This document shows positions 18,608 to 27,271 of a stretch of DNA of 64,000 nt, piece after piece. Position 1 is the stretch's first letter; the number at the start of each line of letters is the position of its first letter. This stretch comes from an uncultured Oscillospiraceae bacterium. Its GTDB lineage: Bacteria; Bacillota; Clostridia; Oscillospirales; Acutalibacteraceae. Below the pieces are notes generated by a model. The model did not search any database. It was not told the DNA's origin and was given only the letters and a program-made list of their open reading frames with translations. Both the position numbers and the translations under genes were made by a program. The stretch covers positions 12,641 to 76,640 of the forward strand of contig URED01000002.1 in NCBI GenBank assembly GCA_900546785.1, in the 5' to 3' direction.

Positions 18608-20572
18608 ATGGAAAACTATGTTGGGAAAAGGCTTGACGGACGTTATGAGGTTCAGGAGATAATCGGCGTAGGCGGAATGTCCGTGGTCTACAAGGCGTAT
18701 GATAATGTGGACGACAGGATCGTAGCCGTCAAGATCCTTAAAGACGAATTTTCAAGCGATGCCGATTTTGTTCGCAGGTTTAAAAATGAATCCAAGGCGA
18801 TAGCAGTGCTCTCCCATCCGAATATCGTTAAGGTATACGATGTCAGCTTTGGTGAAAAAGTGCAGTATATCGTAATGGAATATGTAGACGGCATTACGCT
18901 TAAAGAATATATCCAAAAACAGCATATTATTACTTGGAATGACGCTGTGTTTTTTACAACGCAGATACTCAGAGCGCTTCAGCATGCACATGATAAAGGC
19001 ATAGTCCACAGGGATATAAAACCGCAGAATATCATTCTGCTTCCGAACGGAAATATCAAAGTAACGGATTTCGGTATAGCGCGTTTTTCAAGGACGGAAA
19101 CAAGGACTCTTACGGAAAATGCCATCGGTTCCGTGCATTATATCTCGCCCGAACAGGCAAAGGGCGAGCTTACCGACGAGCGTGCAGACATATATTCTGT
19201 TGGCGTAGTGCTTTACGAAATGCTTGCGGGCAAGGTGCCTTTTGACGCAGACAGCGCGGTTTCCGTTGCGCTTATGCAGCTTCAAAAGGAGCCTAAAAAG
19301 CTTACGGAGATCAATCCGAATATTCCTCTCGGAATCGAGCAGATCTGTTTTCACGCCATGCAGAAAAATCCGCAGGACAGGTATCAGACCGCCACGGAAA
19401 TGCTGCTTGATATTGAAGAAGTAATAAGAAATCCGCAGGCAACTTTTGATTACACATATTTTGTGGATAAAGAGCCCACAAAATATGTCTTTAAAGAAGA
19501 TGTTCCCCAAAAATTAACGGAAGAAGATGATTACGAGGAAGAGATAGCTTCCGATCTTGACCCAAACCACAAGAAAAAGGTCATAACGGCTGTGGTTGTC
19601 GGCGTTGTGCTGTTGATTGCTGCGGTTGTAGGTATCGTTTTGTTTATGACGCAGGGCGTTAATACTTCTTCAAGGCAGTTGGAAAATTTTGTTGGCATGT
19701 CATATGACGAGCTGGCGTCAAGCGAAGAGTATGATTACCAATTTGTAGCCGAATATGAAAAAACAGATGAATTTACACCCGGCACTGTTATTTCTCAAAT
19801 GCCGGACGCTGGCGAAAGGGTAATAGCCGGCTCAACGGTAACGCTTTATGTTGCGGCAAGCAATGATGATATTGAAGTTCCGAATCTCTATGAATATACT
19901 GTAGAGGCTGCGGAGAGGGTTCTCAATGCGAGTGAACTTACCAATTATACAGTCAGCGAGGTCTCAAGTGAAACAGTGGACGAGGGCTGTATCATTTATA
20001 CGGAACCCAAGGCCGGATCTGTAGTTTCTTCTGATACGCCGATCGTTCTGTACGTTTCTTCCGGCCCCACGACCACGCAGGTATCGACTTACAGTGTTCC
20101 GAATGTTGTTGGACTCAGCCAGACGGACGCACAGGATTTTCTTGAGAAAACCGGGTTTACTAATGTAAGCGTTGAAACGCAGGACAGTGCTGTAAGGCGC
20201 GGCGTGGTTTTAAGCCAATCACCGCGTTCGGGATCCTCCGCGCGTGAGGATGAAAGGATCACGATCACAGTTTCTACCGGTACGCCTCCTACTACAGCTC
20301 CGGCACAGTATACGGTTACATTGAATATAACGCTGCCGAGCGAGGTGGACGCTGAGGGGCAGCATCCGAATGACACCCTGGTTGTTACGGTGAACGGCAC
20401 GCAGTATTCGTCACAGTCCGTAACATTAAACGGTTCATCCGTTCAGGTGGTTATACCGGCTGATTCGGGCACTACCGTCCAGATCCTTGTTGAATTGACG
20501 GAAATCAGCGCAACACACTCACTTTCTTTCAATATGAACGAAGATAAAGAATCCAGCTTTAATTTATCATAA
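18608..20572 (+). CDS. prkC: PASTA-domain serine/threonine protein kinase (PrkC/Stk)
   Basis: The 654-residue membrane kinase has a cytoplasmic kinase domain (1-270) with G-V-G-G-M-S-V-V-Y (20-28), catalytic K42, H-R-D at 134-136 and D-F-G. A transmembrane helix follows at about 322-346, then three PASTA repeats (about 355-560) that bind muropeptides outside the cell. The last 90 residues are not PASTA but a beta-rich domain after a Thr/Pro linker (TPPTTAPAQ). In Bacillus this kinase senses muropeptides during germination. Confidence 0.95.
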   Translation: MENYVGKRLDGRYEVQEIIGVGGMSVVYKAYDNVDDRIVAVKILKDEFSSDADFVRRFKNESKAIAVLSHPNIVKVYDVSFGEKVQYIVMEYVDGITLKEYIQKQHIITWNDAVFFTTQILRALQHAHDKGIVHRDIKPQNIILLPNGNIKVTDFGIARFSRTETRTLTENAIGSVHYISPEQAKGELTDERADIYSVGVVLYEMLAGKVPFDADSAVSVALMQLQKEPKKLTEINPNIPLGIEQICFHAMQKNPQDRYQTATEMLLDIEEVIRNPQATFDYTYFVDKEPTKYVFKEDVPQKLTEEDDYEEEIASDLDPNHKKKVITAVVVGVVLLIAAVVGIVLFMTQGVNTSSRQLENFVGMSYDELASSEEYDYQFVAEYEKTDEFTPGTVISQMPDAGERVIAGSTVTLYVAASNDDIEVPNLYEYTVEAAERVLNASELTNYTVSEVSSETVDEGCIIYTEPKAGSVVSSDTPIVLYVSSGPTTTQVSTYSVPNVVGLSQTDAQDFLEKTGFTNVSVETQDSAVRRGVVLSQSPRSGSSAREDERITITVSTGTPPTTAPAQYTVTLNITLPSEVDAEGQHPNDTLVVTVNGTQYSSQSVTLNGSSVQVVIPADSGTTVQILVELTEISATHSLSFNMNEDKESSFNLS

Positions 20573-20582
20573 AGTAGGCAAT

Positions 20583-21467
20583 ATGATTACAGGAAAAATT
20601 GTTAAAGGCATTGGCGGTTTCTACTATGTGGAGACCGCCGATACTGTATATGAATGCAAGGCGCGCGGAAATTTCAGAAATAAGAAGCTTACCCCTCTTG
20701 TGGGCGATAATGCAGTCATTTCCGTAAATGAAAATTCAGAAAACAGAATAGAAGAGATCCTGCCAAGAAAAAACAGTCTGGTCAGGCCGCCGCTTGCAAA
20801 TATAGATCAGCTGTTTGCGGTGTCTTCACTTGTTGACCCGGATATCAATCCTTTTAATTTAGATAAAATGATTGCAGTTGCCGAGTATAAGGGTATTGAG
20901 CCGGTCATTGTTTTAACAAAGATAGACCTTTACGGCGATTATAGTAAATACAAAGAGCTATATGAGAAAGCCGGCTTTAAAGTCATTGCCTGCAATAATT
21001 TAAACGGTGAGGGTGCAGAAAAGGTCTTTCCTCTTTTAAAAGAGAAAACGAGTGCGTTTTCCGGCAATACAGGGGTCGGTAAATCTTCACTCCTCAACGC
21101 ACTGAGCAGCAGTCTTAATTTGAAGACCGGCGAAACAAGCAAAAAGCTCGGCCGCGGGAAGCATACTACCCGCCATTGTGAGCTGTTTAAGGTTGGCGGC
21201 GGTTATGTTGCCGATACGCCGGGTTTTTCCTCATATGATTTTGAAAACGGAGAAGTAATATTAAAAGACGAGCTTTTTGATTGTTTCAGGGAATTTAGAC
21301 CGTATTTTGCCAAATGCAAGTTTTCAACCTGCGCGCATATAAATGAAAAGGGATGTGCGATATGCGACGCTGTTGAACACGGTCATATCGCAAGGAGCCG
21401 CCATGAAAGCTATGTCAGAATGTATAATGACGTTAAAAATATCAAGGAATGGGAACTGACAAAATGA
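20583..21467 (+). CDS. rsgA: Ribosome small-subunit GTPase A
   Basis: The 294-residue circularly permuted GTPase helps mature the 30S subunit. It has an OB-fold start, the G4 motif T-K-I-D, P-loop G-N-T-G-V-G-K-S-S (about 161-169), D-T-P-G-F, and a C-terminal zinc site with Cys, Cys, His, Cys at about 245-262. It sits between the kinase and thiN as in Bacillus, but rpe, normally between rsgA and thiN, is absent. Confidence 0.95.
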   Translation: MITGKIVKGIGGFYYVETADTVYECKARGNFRNKKLTPLVGDNAVISVNENSENRIEEILPRKNSLVRPPLANIDQLFAVSSLVDPDINPFNLDKMIAVAEYKGIEPVIVLTKIDLYGDYSKYKELYEKAGFKVIACNNLNGEGAEKVFPLLKEKTSAFSGNTGVGKSSLLNALSSSLNLKTGETSKKLGRGKHTTRHCELFKVGGGYVADTPGFSSYDFENGEVILKDELFDCFREFRPYFAKCKFSTCAHINEKGCAICDAVEHGHIARSRHESYVRMYNDVKNIKEWELTK

Positions 21468-22081
21468 AATATACCATAATTGCCGGCGCGCCGAATCAAG
21501 ATCCCGATTTTTTAAAAAAAGCGATAGACCCGGATTCTTATATTATCGCTGCGGATTCTGGATATATTTACAGTAAGTCTGCGGGATTTGAGCCGGATCT
21601 TATAATAGGGGATTTCGATTCATCGGATATGCCTGTGTGTGATACAGAGATACTCCGGCTGCCTCATGAAAAAGATGACACGGATACTTTTTATTGTATA
21701 AAAGAGGCTGTTAAACGGGGTGCAGATGAAGTGGAAATTTTCTGCGCGCTCGGCGGCAGGGCGGATCACACGCTTTCTAATATTTTTAATCTTGAATATC
21801 TGTTGCGCAATCATGTTTGGGCAAGTATTATTAGTGATAAATGTGTTCTTACGTTACATAAAAAGAGTTTCGAGATACAAAAGGGAAAATATGCTTATTT
21901 TTCTTTATTCGCCCTTGGAGGCGATGTTACGGGCCTTTCCATAAAAGGCGCTGCTTATGAGCTTAGCGATTTTACGCTCAGTTCCTTCTCGTCTATAGGC
22001 CAAAGCAATGAATTTAAAAACGACACCGTAAAAATCACCTTTGACAGCGGCTGCATTCTTTTGATTTTGAGTAACGATTAG
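21464..22081 (+). CDS. thiN: Thiamine pyrophosphokinase
   Basis: The 205-residue enzyme converts thiamine to thiamine diphosphate with ATP. The family features are A-A-D-S-G near residue 28, a D-L-I-I-G-D-F-D-S metal site and an LGGRADHTLSN motif. I place the start at the ATG of 21464, which overlaps the rsgA stop (ATGA). An upstream in-frame ATG at 21449 lies inside rsgA and would add five unrelated residues. Confidence 0.92.
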   Translation: MKYTIIAGAPNQDPDFLKKAIDPDSYIIAADSGYIYSKSAGFEPDLIIGDFDSSDMPVCDTEILRLPHEKDDTDTFYCIKEAVKRGADEVEIFCALGGRADHTLSNIFNLEYLLRNHVWASIISDKCVLTLHKKSFEIQKGKYAYFSLFALGGDVTGLSIKGAAYELSDFTLSSFSSIGQSNEFKNDTVKITFDSGCILLILSND

Positions 22082-22132
22082 GCTTTTTATTCATAGAATG
22101 TAACAGCTGCAGCTTTTGGGAGTGTTGTTACT

Positions 22133-22276
22133 ATGAAAAAAATGTGCCGAAGAGATTTTTTGTGGCTTGCCTTTGGAATCGGGTGTGCATTAACTATATG
22201 CCTGCCGGTCGAATGGCTTGTCCGTATCCTGGCCATTGCCGTAATAATACTCGGTATTATCTGCTGTACGAAGTGA
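22133..22276 (+). CDS. 47-aa membrane peptide between thiN and spoVM
   Basis: A short frame with a GGGAG ribosome-binding site 10 bp before the ATG. The peptide starts MKKMCRRDFLWLAF, then carries two hydrophobic stretches separated by a short polar turn (PVEWLVR), and ends CCTK. It likely inserts in the membrane as a hairpin. The spoVM ribosome-binding site begins 2 bp after its stop, so the two are probably translated together. No function is known to me; the position suggests a role in spore formation. Confidence 0.6.
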   Translation: MKKMCRRDFLWLAFGIGCALTICLPVEWLVRILAIAVIILGIICCTK

Positions 22277-22292
22277 TTGGAGGATGCGTTTT

Positions 22293-22367
22293 ATGAAGGT
22301 TATCGTTGTTTCGCCGCCTAAATTTGCCGCCCGGCTTATTAAAATGATATTTAAAATCAATAAGTAG
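22293..22367 (+). CDS. spoVM: SpoVM, 24-aa spore-coat anchoring peptide
   Basis: The 24-residue frame (MKVIVVSPPKF, then an amphipathic helix ending KINK) aligns without gaps to Bacillus SpoVM (MKFYTIKLPKF...): M1-K2, P9-K10-F11 and the hydrophobic/basic pattern of the helix all match. SpoVM lies on the forespore outer membrane, recognises its curvature and recruits SpoIVA. A GGAGG site sits 9 bp upstream. Support from context is strong: spoVM follows thiN in Bacillus too, and sipL and spoIVA come next here. Pro9 is a residue known to matter for localisation in Bacillus. Confidence 0.88.
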   Translation: MKVIVVSPPKFAARLIKMIFKINK

Positions 22368-22385
22368 CAAGTACTTAATGTGTTT

Positions 22386-22411
22386 CCCGGCATTTATGCC
22401 GGGATTTTTTT
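22386..22411 (+). terminator. Intrinsic terminator after spoVM
   Basis: An 8-bp GC-rich stem (CCCGGCAT paired with ATGCCGGG) followed by ATTTTTTTT. It separates the priA-to-spoVM run from sipL-spoIVA. Confidence 0.9.
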
Positions 22412-22431
22412 TATGCGCTTTTATCTGAGGT

Positions 22432-22462
22432 GTTATATTTTGACTTCGCAAAGCATATCAAT
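22432..22462 (+). promoter_or_regulatory. Possible sigma-E promoter of sipL-spoIVA
   Basis: GTTATATT, a 14-bp spacer and CATATCAAT resemble the Bacillus sigma-E elements (GTCATATT and CATACAAT). They sit about 30 bp before the sipL start, where a mother-cell promoter would be expected. The -10 match is only partial. Confidence 0.35.
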
Positions 22463-22489
22463 TAGCAGTAATTAAAAAGGAGCTTTTAT

Positions 22490-23941
22490 ATGGAAAACAG
22501 AATAACGGAAATTCAAGAAAAATGTTGTGTTTTTACTAAAAGTATTGACGCTGATTTTGACTATCAGGAGAATCTGCAGGCATATAACGATGATATTCTG
22601 AAGATCATACGCTGCAGTATAAACAATTTTGTAGTTAACACCGTTTATCAAAACGGGGTGATAACGGTTCACGGGAAATCAAAGATTTCCATTACATATA
22701 TTAGTGAAACAAACGCCTGTTTGTCCTGCGCTGAATTTGAAGAGGATTTTGAAAAAAATATTCCATGTGAAACGGATGAGCAGGAGCTATTTGCCGATGT
22801 TACCGTTTGCAATAAATACTGTAACTGCAGGATCATCAATCAGCGCAGGGTGGACATTCATAATTCTTTTCAGTTAAACATTTGCGCGTATACACAGGTC
22901 AGTTCCAAAATGCTGGAAGCTTGTGAAAACGTTCTGATCAATAAGCAAACCGTTTCGTATGTTTCAAGAGTTGGCTCGGCGTACGTTAAATCCGATTTTG
23001 AAGACGAGGCAACCGTATCGGAAGGCCCCGTTAAAAAGATCATTAATGTTTTTGCAAACGTAGTTTGCAGGGAAGTCAAACTTATAGATGATAAAATGCT
23101 TGTTAAAACGCAGCTTAACTTTTCCGTTTTATATACCGTTGACGGCGAAAAAGAAAATATCTGCCGCTGTGAAAAAAGCACAGAAGTGAGCACCATTGTG
23201 GATATTCCCGGCATAAAAGAGGATGATATCCCCTTTGTTAAAGTTCGTCTCGGAAATCTGTTTTATAAGATCAAGGCGGATTCTAATAATGAGCTTACCA
23301 TAATCGAACTTATGGGAGATATCAATCTTTTATGCGTTGTATATCGGCGCCGCAGTATTGAATTGGCAGATGATTGTTATTCGGTTACATTGAATACCGA
23401 AAGCCACAGCTCTCAGATCATGCTCAATACGAATTATGAACTGCTTAATGAAACGGAGAACAAAACTGTAAGCTTTACATTTGATTCGGTAAATATTTCT
23501 CAGATCCTTGATCTGACAGTGGAATTTGCCGATGAAAGTACGCTGGTTATGGGAGCATTCATTTATGATTCAAACGGTGAGCTTCAGTTTATATCCGATA
23601 AACAAAAATGCGAGATATCTTCCGGAAATGTTACACAAATATATATTACGTCTTTCGATTTCGTTATGAAATCAGAGAAAAATATCGAGCTGCGGCTTGT
23701 GATTTCTTATTCATCGCTTAAATTCGAAAGCAAACGTTACAATATCTTGAGCGATGTTGATATCAAAGGCGAATGCACTTTTGAATCTCCTGTTCTTTCT
23801 CTCTATTTTGCCGATAAGAATGAACGGCTGTGGGATATCGCAAAAGCTTTCAGAACATCGGTTGAATTAATAAAAAAAGAAAATGAGATATCAAAAGACT
23901 TTTGCGATACAAAACGAGTTCTTTTGATCCCCGGTATATAA
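22490..23941 (+). CDS. sipL: SipL-like SPOCS/LysM spore morphogenesis protein
   Basis: The 483-residue protein has repeated DUF3794/SPOCS-type beta domains over most of its length and a C-terminal LysM-like domain (about 437-483, ERLWDIAKAFRTSVELIKKEN). That layout matches SipL of clostridia, where the LysM part binds SpoIVA during coat assembly. spoIVA begins 12 bp downstream, which strengthens the call. The start ATG follows AAAGGAG. The protein probably acts in the mother cell at the forespore surface. Confidence 0.85.
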   Translation: MENRITEIQEKCCVFTKSIDADFDYQENLQAYNDDILKIIRCSINNFVVNTVYQNGVITVHGKSKISITYISETNACLSCAEFEEDFEKNIPCETDEQELFADVTVCNKYCNCRIINQRRVDIHNSFQLNICAYTQVSSKMLEACENVLINKQTVSYVSRVGSAYVKSDFEDEATVSEGPVKKIINVFANVVCREVKLIDDKMLVKTQLNFSVLYTVDGEKENICRCEKSTEVSTIVDIPGIKEDDIPFVKVRLGNLFYKIKADSNNELTIIELMGDINLLCVVYRRRSIELADDCYSVTLNTESHSSQIMLNTNYELLNETENKTVSFTFDSVNISQILDLTVEFADESTLVMGAFIYDSNGELQFISDKQKCEISSGNVTQIYITSFDFVMKSEKNIELRLVISYSSLKFESKRYNILSDVDIKGECTFESPVLSLYFADKNERLWDIAKAFRTSVELIKKENEISKDFCDTKRVLLIPGI

Positions 23942-23953
23942 GGAGATGGGCAA

Positions 23954-25423
23954 ATGAGTATTTATACAGATATTTCCAGAAGAACACAGGGTGATATATA
24001 TATCGGTGTCGTCGGCCCCGTAAGAACCGGCAAGTCAACTTTTATCAAGAAATTTATGGATACGCTGGTGATTCCGAGGATAGACGGAGAGTTCCAAAAG
24101 GAGCGCGCAAGAGATGAGCTTCCTCAAAGTGCCGCCGGCAGAACGATAATGACTACCGAACCGAAATTTATTCCCGAAGACGCCATAGAGCTTTCCATGG
24201 ACGATAACCTGCATTTCAGAGTTCGGCTTATTGACTGCGTTGGTTACATCGTTCCAAGCTCCGTCGGCTATATTGAAGAGGATCAGCCCAGAATGGTGCA
24301 CACACCGTGGTTTGATGAGGAAATACCTTTTAATATGGCTGCCGAGATCGGGACCCAGAAGGTCATTAATGAACATTCAACTATTGGCTTAGTCGTTACT
24401 ACAGACGGTTCTATAAGCAGTATTCCGCGTGAAGAATACGAGGAGGCGGAAGAACGTGTAATCAGCGAGTTAAAAGAAATCAACAAACCGTTTGTTGTGG
24501 CTCTTAACTGTGTTGAACCGCAGAGCTCTGAATCAAGAACTCTTGCTGATAGCCTCAGCAAAAAATATGACGTTCCCGTTATACCCGTAAACTGCCTTGA
24601 GCTGGATGAAGACCAGATCAATAATATCCTTGAAACGGTATTATATGAGTTCCCGGCAAAATGCGTGGAACTTAATTTTCCGCAGTGGATCAAAAGTCTT
24701 GATGAGGATGACGGCTTTAAAAACTCGTTGTTTGAATATGTAAAGGATATAAGCAAGAATATCACTAACATCAGAAGTGTAAAGCAGTTTTCAATGCAGC
24801 TGAGCGGATATAAGGATATTGAAGACGCCTTTATTTCCGATTCGGATCTTGCGACCGGCAGTATAAGCATCAGAATAAGCATTGAGAACACATATTATTA
24901 TTCGATCTTGTCGGAAAAATGTCACGAGACAATTAAAGACGAAAAAGACCTGATGCGGCTTGTATGCGAGCTTACGCAGATAAAAGCAAAATACAAAAAG
25001 TTTTATTCCGCCTTATCTGAGGTGGAAAGAACGGGTTATGGCATCGTTATGCCCGATATAGAGGAACTGACCCTCGCCGAGCCGGAAATCGTTAAACAGG
25101 GCGGCAGATACGGCGTTAAGCTTAAAGCGCAGGCACCGTCCATCCATATGATAAAGTGTAATACCTTTACGGAAGTTGCGCCCATAGTCGGCAGTGAAAG
25201 TCAATCTCAGGAGCTTGTCATGTATCTGCTCAAGGAATTCGAAGAAAATCCAAACAAGATATGGGAGACCGATATTTTCGGCAAGTCGCTTCATGAGCTT
25301 GTAAATGAGGGGCTGCGCGGCAAGCTTGAAAGAATGCCGGACGATGCCAGAAGCAAATTCCGCGAAACGATCGAAAGAGTCATCAACGAGGGCTGTAGCG
25401 GGCTGATTTGCATTATATTGTAA
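23954..25423 (+). CDS. spoIVA: Stage IV sporulation protein A (coat basement ATPase)
   Basis: The 489-residue protein is nearly the Bacillus length (492). It has the N-terminal P-loop G-P-V-R-T-G-K-S-T (21-29), the LIDCVGY switch region and the conserved ending GCSGLICIIL. SpoIVA hydrolyses ATP to polymerise into the layer on which the spore coat is built; SpoVM and SipL anchor it. A GGAG site precedes the start, and it is the last gene of the unit. Confidence 0.96.
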   Translation: MSIYTDISRRTQGDIYIGVVGPVRTGKSTFIKKFMDTLVIPRIDGEFQKERARDELPQSAAGRTIMTTEPKFIPEDAIELSMDDNLHFRVRLIDCVGYIVPSSVGYIEEDQPRMVHTPWFDEEIPFNMAAEIGTQKVINEHSTIGLVVTTDGSISSIPREEYEEAEERVISELKEINKPFVVALNCVEPQSSESRTLADSLSKKYDVPVIPVNCLELDEDQINNILETVLYEFPAKCVELNFPQWIKSLDEDDGFKNSLFEYVKDISKNITNIRSVKQFSMQLSGYKDIEDAFISDSDLATGSISIRISIENTYYYSILSEKCHETIKDEKDLMRLVCELTQIKAKYKKFYSALSEVERTGYGIVMPDIEELTLAEPEIVKQGGRYGVKLKAQAPSIHMIKCNTFTEVAPIVGSESQSQELVMYLLKEFEENPNKIWETDIFGKSLHELVNEGLRGKLERMPDDARSKFRETIERVINEGCSGLICIIL

Positions 25424-25429
25424 TAAAAA

Positions 25430-25452
25430 AAGAGGTTCTTTTTGAACCTCTT
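25430..25452. terminator. Bidirectional terminator between spoIVA and the DUF1294 gene
   Basis: AGAGGTTC and GAACCTCT form a stem flanked by an A run (25424-25430), which becomes a T tract on the - strand. It lies between convergent genes and touches the DUF1294 stop codon. Confidence 0.75.
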
Positions 25453-25732
25453 ATAGTTTGGAAATATATAAGACAAGTATTGCTACGGCTATATTTATGA
25501 TAATCATCACGGGCAGACCTATCATGAATTTTTTGTGCTTTGTCTTGTGCCGGATCGCAAGCATGGTGATGTATTGCGCAGCGGCTCCGCCGAAAAAAGC
25601 AACGCTCAGTAAAAGATCCTCAGATATTCTGTATTTGCCCTTTACAGCCTTATATTTATCCGCAATCGTTAAAGCAACAGCTAAAATGTTGATTACGGCA
25701 ATATATATCAGGATCGCTGTCTTGATGTGCAT
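25451..25732 (-). CDS. DUF1294 family small membrane protein
   Basis: The 93-residue protein has three hydrophobic segments and the family signature FFGGAAAQYITMLAIRHKTKHKKF (in two parts), matching DUF1294. Its function is unknown. The ATG overlaps the stop of the zinc-ribbon gene upstream on the same strand, so the two form a small operon. Confidence 0.85.
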   Translation of the reverse strand: MHIKTAILIYIAVINILAVALTIADKYKAVKGKYRISEDLLLSVAFFGGAAAQYITMLAIRHKTKHKKFMIGLPVMIIINIAVAILVLYISKL

Positions 25733-26019
25733 TATTTAAATTTTTTCAGCTTTTTCAGATCATACGGACCCACGGCATATTTCTGCCCCTTGGCAAGAAG
25801 ATCACCTTGATCCTCGTCAACAGTAAAAATACCGGCGCATTTGGGGCAAACAAGAAAATATACGCCCTGCGCCTCTAAAAGCGGATATTTGGCTATGAAG
25901 CGCACGTCCATATTTCTGAAGACTTTGAATCTGACCGTGCTTTTACAGCTCGGGCATTCCATTGCTTGTGTTTCGCCCTTGTCTTTAACCCGTATTGAAT
26001 TGCCTAATCTGTATTCCAT
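25732..26019 (-). CDS. Small zinc-ribbon protein
   Basis: A 95-residue protein starting MEYRLGNSIRVKD. I chose the ATG at 26019 because AGGTGAT lies just upstream; the longer frame to 26115 would run through the promoter of the opposite gene. Two CxxC pairs (CPSC and CPKC) form a zinc-ribbon. No enzyme motif is visible. It is divergent from the GHL10 lipoprotein gene. Confidence 0.7.
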   Translation of the reverse strand: MEYRLGNSIRVKDKGETQAMECPSCKSTVRFKVFRNMDVRFIAKYPLLEAQGVYFLVCPKCAGIFTVDEDQGDLLAKGQKYAVGPYDLKKLKKFK

Positions 26020-26074
26020 TTCATCACCTGCTTTGATAATTATATTTTTACAGATAAAAGGAAAAGTGTCAAGT

Positions 26075-27271
26075 ATGAAAAAAGTAATTCTTATAATATT
26101 TTCTCTGATTTTCATATTCTGCGGCTGTTCGGTCAGCGAACAGCCGGGATCCGGTAATAATTCAGATATGGATTACGTAAAATCCGTGTGGATTACGTAC
26201 TTTGAGCTTGAACAAATGACGACGTCGAGCGAGACAGCGCAGGACTTTGAAAAAACGATCAAAAGCGCATTCAAGCTGATTAAAAATATCGGGCTGAATA
26301 CCGTTACCGTACAGATCCGCCCCTGCGCGGACGCATTTTACAGATCGCATTATTTCCCTGTATCGGAATACTGCTTCGGCGTACAGGGCGCCGAGCTGAA
26401 ATATGATCCGCTTCAGCTGATGGTTGAGACCGCGCATGATCTTGGGCTCAGAATAGAAGCGTGGATCAATCCGTACAGGGTCTCGCAGTCAAACGATATC
26501 AATACGCTTTGCGATTCCAATCAGGCAAAGCTATGGTATTCAAATGAAGAAACAAAGAACTTTGTTTACATATCAGATAAGATCTATTTTAATCCGGCAA
26601 GAAGCGAAGTCACGCAGTTGATCGTAAACGGCGTAAAAGAGATCGTTTCCAATTACAGTGTTGACGGGATTCATTTTGACGATTATTTTTATCCTACAAC
26701 GCTTGAGGATATTGATGCAGCCGAGTACGAGGAATATGTCAATGCAGGCGGTGAAATGACACTTGCAGACTGGAGACGTGAAAATGTGTCAACCATGGTA
26801 AAAAGCGTTTATTCGGCCATAAAGGAGATCAATCCCGAAGTCCAGTTTGGGATAAGTCCGCAGTCAAAAGTATCAACCGATTACGGCACATTGTATGCTG
26901 ATGTGGAACGGTGGGCAAGCGAGGAAGGCTTTGTGGATTATATATGCCCTCAGATCTATTTCGGCTTCTATAATGAGGTGCAGCCGTTTACGCGCACCGC
27001 TAAGGAATGGAATGAAAGGGCAACCGCCGCCAAGCTTTACGTAGGATTGCCGTTATACAAAGCCGGGCAGGAAGACACTTTCGCCTCTGCTGACGAAGAT
27101 TATGCAATCAATGAATTCATTGAAAACAACAATATAATCTCAAGGCAGATCATATATCTGCAAAATCTACAGAATGTAAGCGGCTATTATATCTATTCGT
27201 ACAGTTACCTTGCAGACGGTCAGACAGACGCGGTGAAGACCGAAGTGGAAAACATCAAAAATCTAAATTAG
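26075..27271 (+). CDS. GHL10-type family 10 glycosylhydrolase-like lipoprotein
   Basis: The 398-residue protein starts MKKVILIIFSLIFIFCGC, a lipoprotein signal with a Cys to be lipidated at about 18. The rest fits the GHL10 (formerly DUF187) TIM-barrel family: VKSVWITYFE, TVTVQIRPCADAFYRS, EAWINPYRVS and DGIHFDDYFYP. The start at 26075 was chosen for the signal peptide and the AAAAGGAAAAG site; an open frame extends further 5'. The substrate is unknown, perhaps cell wall or exopolysaccharide. Its 3' end overlaps mtaB on the other strand by 17 bp. Confidence 0.88.
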   Translation: MKKVILIIFSLIFIFCGCSVSEQPGSGNNSDMDYVKSVWITYFELEQMTTSSETAQDFEKTIKSAFKLIKNIGLNTVTVQIRPCADAFYRSHYFPVSEYCFGVQGAELKYDPLQLMVETAHDLGLRIEAWINPYRVSQSNDINTLCDSNQAKLWYSNEETKNFVYISDKIYFNPARSEVTQLIVNGVKEIVSNYSVDGIHFDDYFYPTTLEDIDAAEYEEYVNAGGEMTLADWRRENVSTMVKSVYSAIKEINPEVQFGISPQSKVSTDYGTLYADVERWASEEGFVDYICPQIYFGFYNEVQPFTRTAKEWNERATAAKLYVGLPLYKAGQEDTFASADEDYAINEFIENNNIISRQIIYLQNLQNVSGYYIYSYSYLADGQTDAVKTEVENIKNLN

